A stretch of 64,000 nucleotides of DNA. Origin: Acinetobacter qingfengensis (lineage in GTDB: Bacteria; Pseudomonadota; Gammaproteobacteria; Pseudomonadales; Moraxellaceae). A model generated the notes under the pieces. The model ran no database searches and had not been told where the DNA came from. It saw only the letters and a list, made by a program, of their open reading frames with translations. This document shows positions 62,444 through 64,000 of this stretch, piece by piece. How positions within the stretch are numbered: the first letter of the stretch is position 1; every line of letters starts with the position of its first letter. The position numbers and the translations under genes were made by a program. The stretch is taken from positions 512,963 through 576,962 of the forward strand of contig NZ_VXKN01000001.1 of the NCBI RefSeq assembly GCF_008693185.1. Direction: 5' to 3'.

Positions 62444-63736
62444 GTGAGTAATTTAAATATTACACTTGAATCAAGTGAATTAGCCTATAAATCTGATGAT
62501 CAAGCTACACAAATTCATCAAGTCTGGGGAGAACCACCTTCATCAAGGTACGAGGCTTTAGCTAAGAATTTCCGACCAATATTTAAAAAAATTAAAGCAC
62601 ATGCTTTACAACGAGAAATTGAACATACTTTGCCTATTGAACAAATCCAATGGTTAAAAGATGCTGGTTTTACTCGATTACGCTTACCCAAACGCTATGG
62701 CGGATTTGAAGCAACCATCCCGGAAGTATTTGCTTTATTAGTGGAACTGGCAGAAGCAGACTCGAACTTACCACAAGTTTTGCGTATACATTTTGGTTTT
62801 ACAGAAGATATTTTAATTTCTCAGGACGAAGCATTTAAACAACGCTGGTTAGAACGATTTGAGCAAGGGCAAACCATAGGAAGTGCGTGGTCTGAGGGTG
62901 GAAATGAATCTATAGATCAGTTTCAGACACATTTATTTCTGGATTCAGAACAAAAATTAAGAGTTAAAGGAAAAAAATATTATACAACAGGCAGTTTATA
63001 TGCGGATTGGACTGAAGTCGGCATTACTGATTTGGAAGGAAATTCGGGTTCAGTTATTGTATCAACAAAGGCTGAAGGTGTAGAAATTATCGATGACTGG
63101 AATGGTTTTGGGCAACAACTTACCGCTAGCGGAACAGCTATATTTGATGATGTTTTGGTCGATCCAAAAGAAGTTTTAATTGATGATAATCGCTTTAAAT
63201 ATTCTGCTGCATTTTATCAATTGATTCAATTGGCAATTATTACAGGAATTGCCAGAGCAGCGACTTATGATGTATCACAGGCTGTTGCTCATAGAACACG
63301 TAATTATTCTCATGCTAATACTTCATTGGTTTTAAATGATCCACAAATCTTGCAAATTGTAGGACAGGTGCGCAGTGCTGCGTATACTTCAGGCGTTTTA
63401 ATAGAAAAAGTTGCGCAAAGTTTACAGCGTACTTATTTGGCAGCATTGCAACATAATTTGAATTATGAACAAGATCAAAATGCAATTGCCGAGCTGGAAA
63501 GTGCTCAAGCACAGGTTATTATTACAGATTTGGTTTTAAATGCGACAACGATTTTATTCGATGCTTTAGGTGCTTCAGCTTCTGATAAAAAATTAGGATT
63601 GGATCGTTATTGGCGTAATGTACGCACATTATCATCGCATAATCCGAGAGTGTTTAAACAGCGAATTATTGGTGACTTTAGTGTCAATGGGACATTACCA
63701 CCATATCAATGGCGTATTGGCCAGACTAAGCAATAA
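62444..63736 (+). CDS. Acyl-CoA dehydrogenase-fold flavoprotein (DszC/SfnB-like monooxygenase)
   Basis: Protein of 430 residues with the acyl-CoA dehydrogenase fold: N-terminal helical domain (about 40-140), a beta domain (about 150-250, including KGKKYYTTGSLYADW) and a C-terminal four-helix domain. The loop GSLYADW and the LGLDRYWRNVRTLSSHNP ending resemble DszC/SfnB-type flavin-dependent monooxygenases used in sulfur acquisition rather than true dehydrogenases. The GTG start has GGAT seven bases upstream. Its Fur-like boxes and a TonB receptor upstream are unusual for a sulfur gene. Confidence 0.83.
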   Translation: MSNLNITLESSELAYKSDDQATQIHQVWGEPPSSRYEALAKNFRPIFKKIKAHALQREIEHTLPIEQIQWLKDAGFTRLRLPKRYGGFEATIPEVFALLVELAEADSNLPQVLRIHFGFTEDILISQDEAFKQRWLERFEQGQTIGSAWSEGGNESIDQFQTHLFLDSEQKLRVKGKKYYTTGSLYADWTEVGITDLEGNSGSVIVSTKAEGVEIIDDWNGFGQQLTASGTAIFDDVLVDPKEVLIDDNRFKYSAAFYQLIQLAIITGIARAATYDVSQAVAHRTRNYSHANTSLVLNDPQILQIVGQVRSAAYTSGVLIEKVAQSLQRTYLAALQHNLNYEQDQNAIAELESAQAQVIITDLVLNATTILFDALGASASDKKLGLDRYWRNVRTLSSHNPRVFKQRIIGDFSVNGTLPPYQWRIGQTKQ

Positions 63737-63776
63737 ACATCATCATAAGTATCAGAATGATTTAGTAGTATTTCTT

Positions 63777-63802
63777 AAAAGCTCAATATTTATTGAGCTT
63801 TT
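63777..63802 (+). terminator. Rho-independent terminator after the flavoprotein gene
   Basis: Perfect inverted repeat AAAAGCTCAATA, TT, TATTGAGCTTTT, ending in TTTTAATT; 41 bases past the stop. It could act in both directions. Confidence 0.88.
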
Positions 63803-63873
63803 AATTTATATGCGTAAAGTTTTACTAAAGAAATTGCAGTAAGTATTTGATTAATAAAGGGTTATTTATTGTT

Positions 63874-63902
63874 ATTTCGTATAATCCCACATTATGTTAC
63901 TT
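63874..63902. other. Possible XerC/XerD recombination site (dif/pdif-like)
   Basis: ATTTCGTATAA (63874-63884) equals the XerC arm I recall for Acinetobacter pdif sites. After a 7-base spacer, TTATGTTACTT (63892-63902) matches the XerD arm TTATGTTAATT at ten of eleven positions. Whether it is the chromosomal dif, a pdif or a chance resemblance is open. Confidence 0.45.
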
Positions 63903-63981
63903 GCCACGTCATTGTTACAACTCAACATATTTGTGATACAGATATGTTGAGTTGTCAATGATGTTAAAATAGGCAAGTAAC
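63896..63981. repeat. Nested inverted repeat at the right edge
   Basis: Outer arms GTTACTTGCC (63896-63905) and GGCAAGTAAC (63972-63981) are perfect. Inside them CATTG (63910-63914) pairs with CAATG (63956-63960), and CAACTCAACATAT (63918-63930) with ATATGTTGAGTTG (63942-63954), around an 11-base loop. No flanking target duplication is evident. It overlaps the possible XerD arm. Confidence 0.75.
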
Positions 63982-64000
63982 ACCAGAGGCATTTAACATC

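Noticed and set aside
63896..63981. Calling the right-edge inverted repeat a MITE
   Set aside because: No flanking target duplication (TTAT on the left, ACCA on the right) and no second copy inside the window.
1..64000. CRISPR arrays, rRNA, tRNA, prophage or insertion sequences
   Set aside because: No regularly spaced repeats, no tRNA-like cloverleaf or rRNA segments, no transposase or phage structural genes were found on reading through the window.

Overview
The window is an ordinary-looking stretch of an AT-rich gammaproteobacterial chromosome, most probably from the genus Acinetobacter (Moraxellaceae). This rests on the close resemblance of LptD, MsbA, the holB-pilZ-tatD order and the DmeF/DmeR pair to what I remember of that genus. 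I see no rRNA, tRNA, CRISPR array, insertion sequence or prophage. Gene starts below were chosen from Shine-Dalgarno spacing and family alignment where the longest reading frame looked wrong.

Positions 1-17510 are housekeeping. Leftward: surA (partial) and lptD (outer-membrane assembly). Rightward: amgK-murU (MurNAc recycling), then a long co-directional run rsmG-parA-parB-exbB-exbD-msbA-lpxK-kdsB-holB-pilZ-tatD (chromosome segregation, lipid A/KDO synthesis and export, replication clamp loading, type IV pili). It ends with a TetR regulator, a ThiF/MoeB-like enzyme, an ABC1-kinase paralogue and folB-folK.

Positions 17600-32310 form an iron island. A FecI/FecR signalling pair and an STN-containing TonB siderophore receptor run leftward. 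Divergent from them, across a near-perfect Fur box, is a tightly packed six-gene operon: DUF3649-type, PepSY-TM and DUF3325-type membrane proteins, then an RND adaptor and two different RND pumps. My inference is uptake of a (xeno)siderophore, reductive iron release in the periplasm and re-export of the ligand.

Positions 32355-41782 are again core genes: hinT, a YARHG-like small secreted protein, a 3-hydroxyisobutyrate dehydrogenase-like enzyme, metZ, ybaB, recR, rnd, ycgL, a MoxR/CoxE pair and a stand-alone trpB. Positions 41950-48115 hold a Fur-box-preceded TonB receptor with a small lipoprotein, proP, and a divergent dmeF/dmeR metal-efflux pair with its likely operator.

Positions 48280-59980 look like accessory catabolism: an amino-acid-type binding protein, a class II aldolase-like protein, a TetR regulator, a DUF3313-like lipoprotein, a fused ABC permease-ATPase, an M20 deacylase, a LysR regulator, a DUF1028 protein, a Rid protein lacking the RidA arginine, and, divergently, a flavin monooxygenase and a porin. 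The substrate is unknown. The right end (60141-64000) has a third TonB receptor and a DszC/SfnB-like flavoprotein behind Fur-like boxes. It closes with an unexplained nested inverted repeat next to a XerC/XerD (dif/pdif)-like site.
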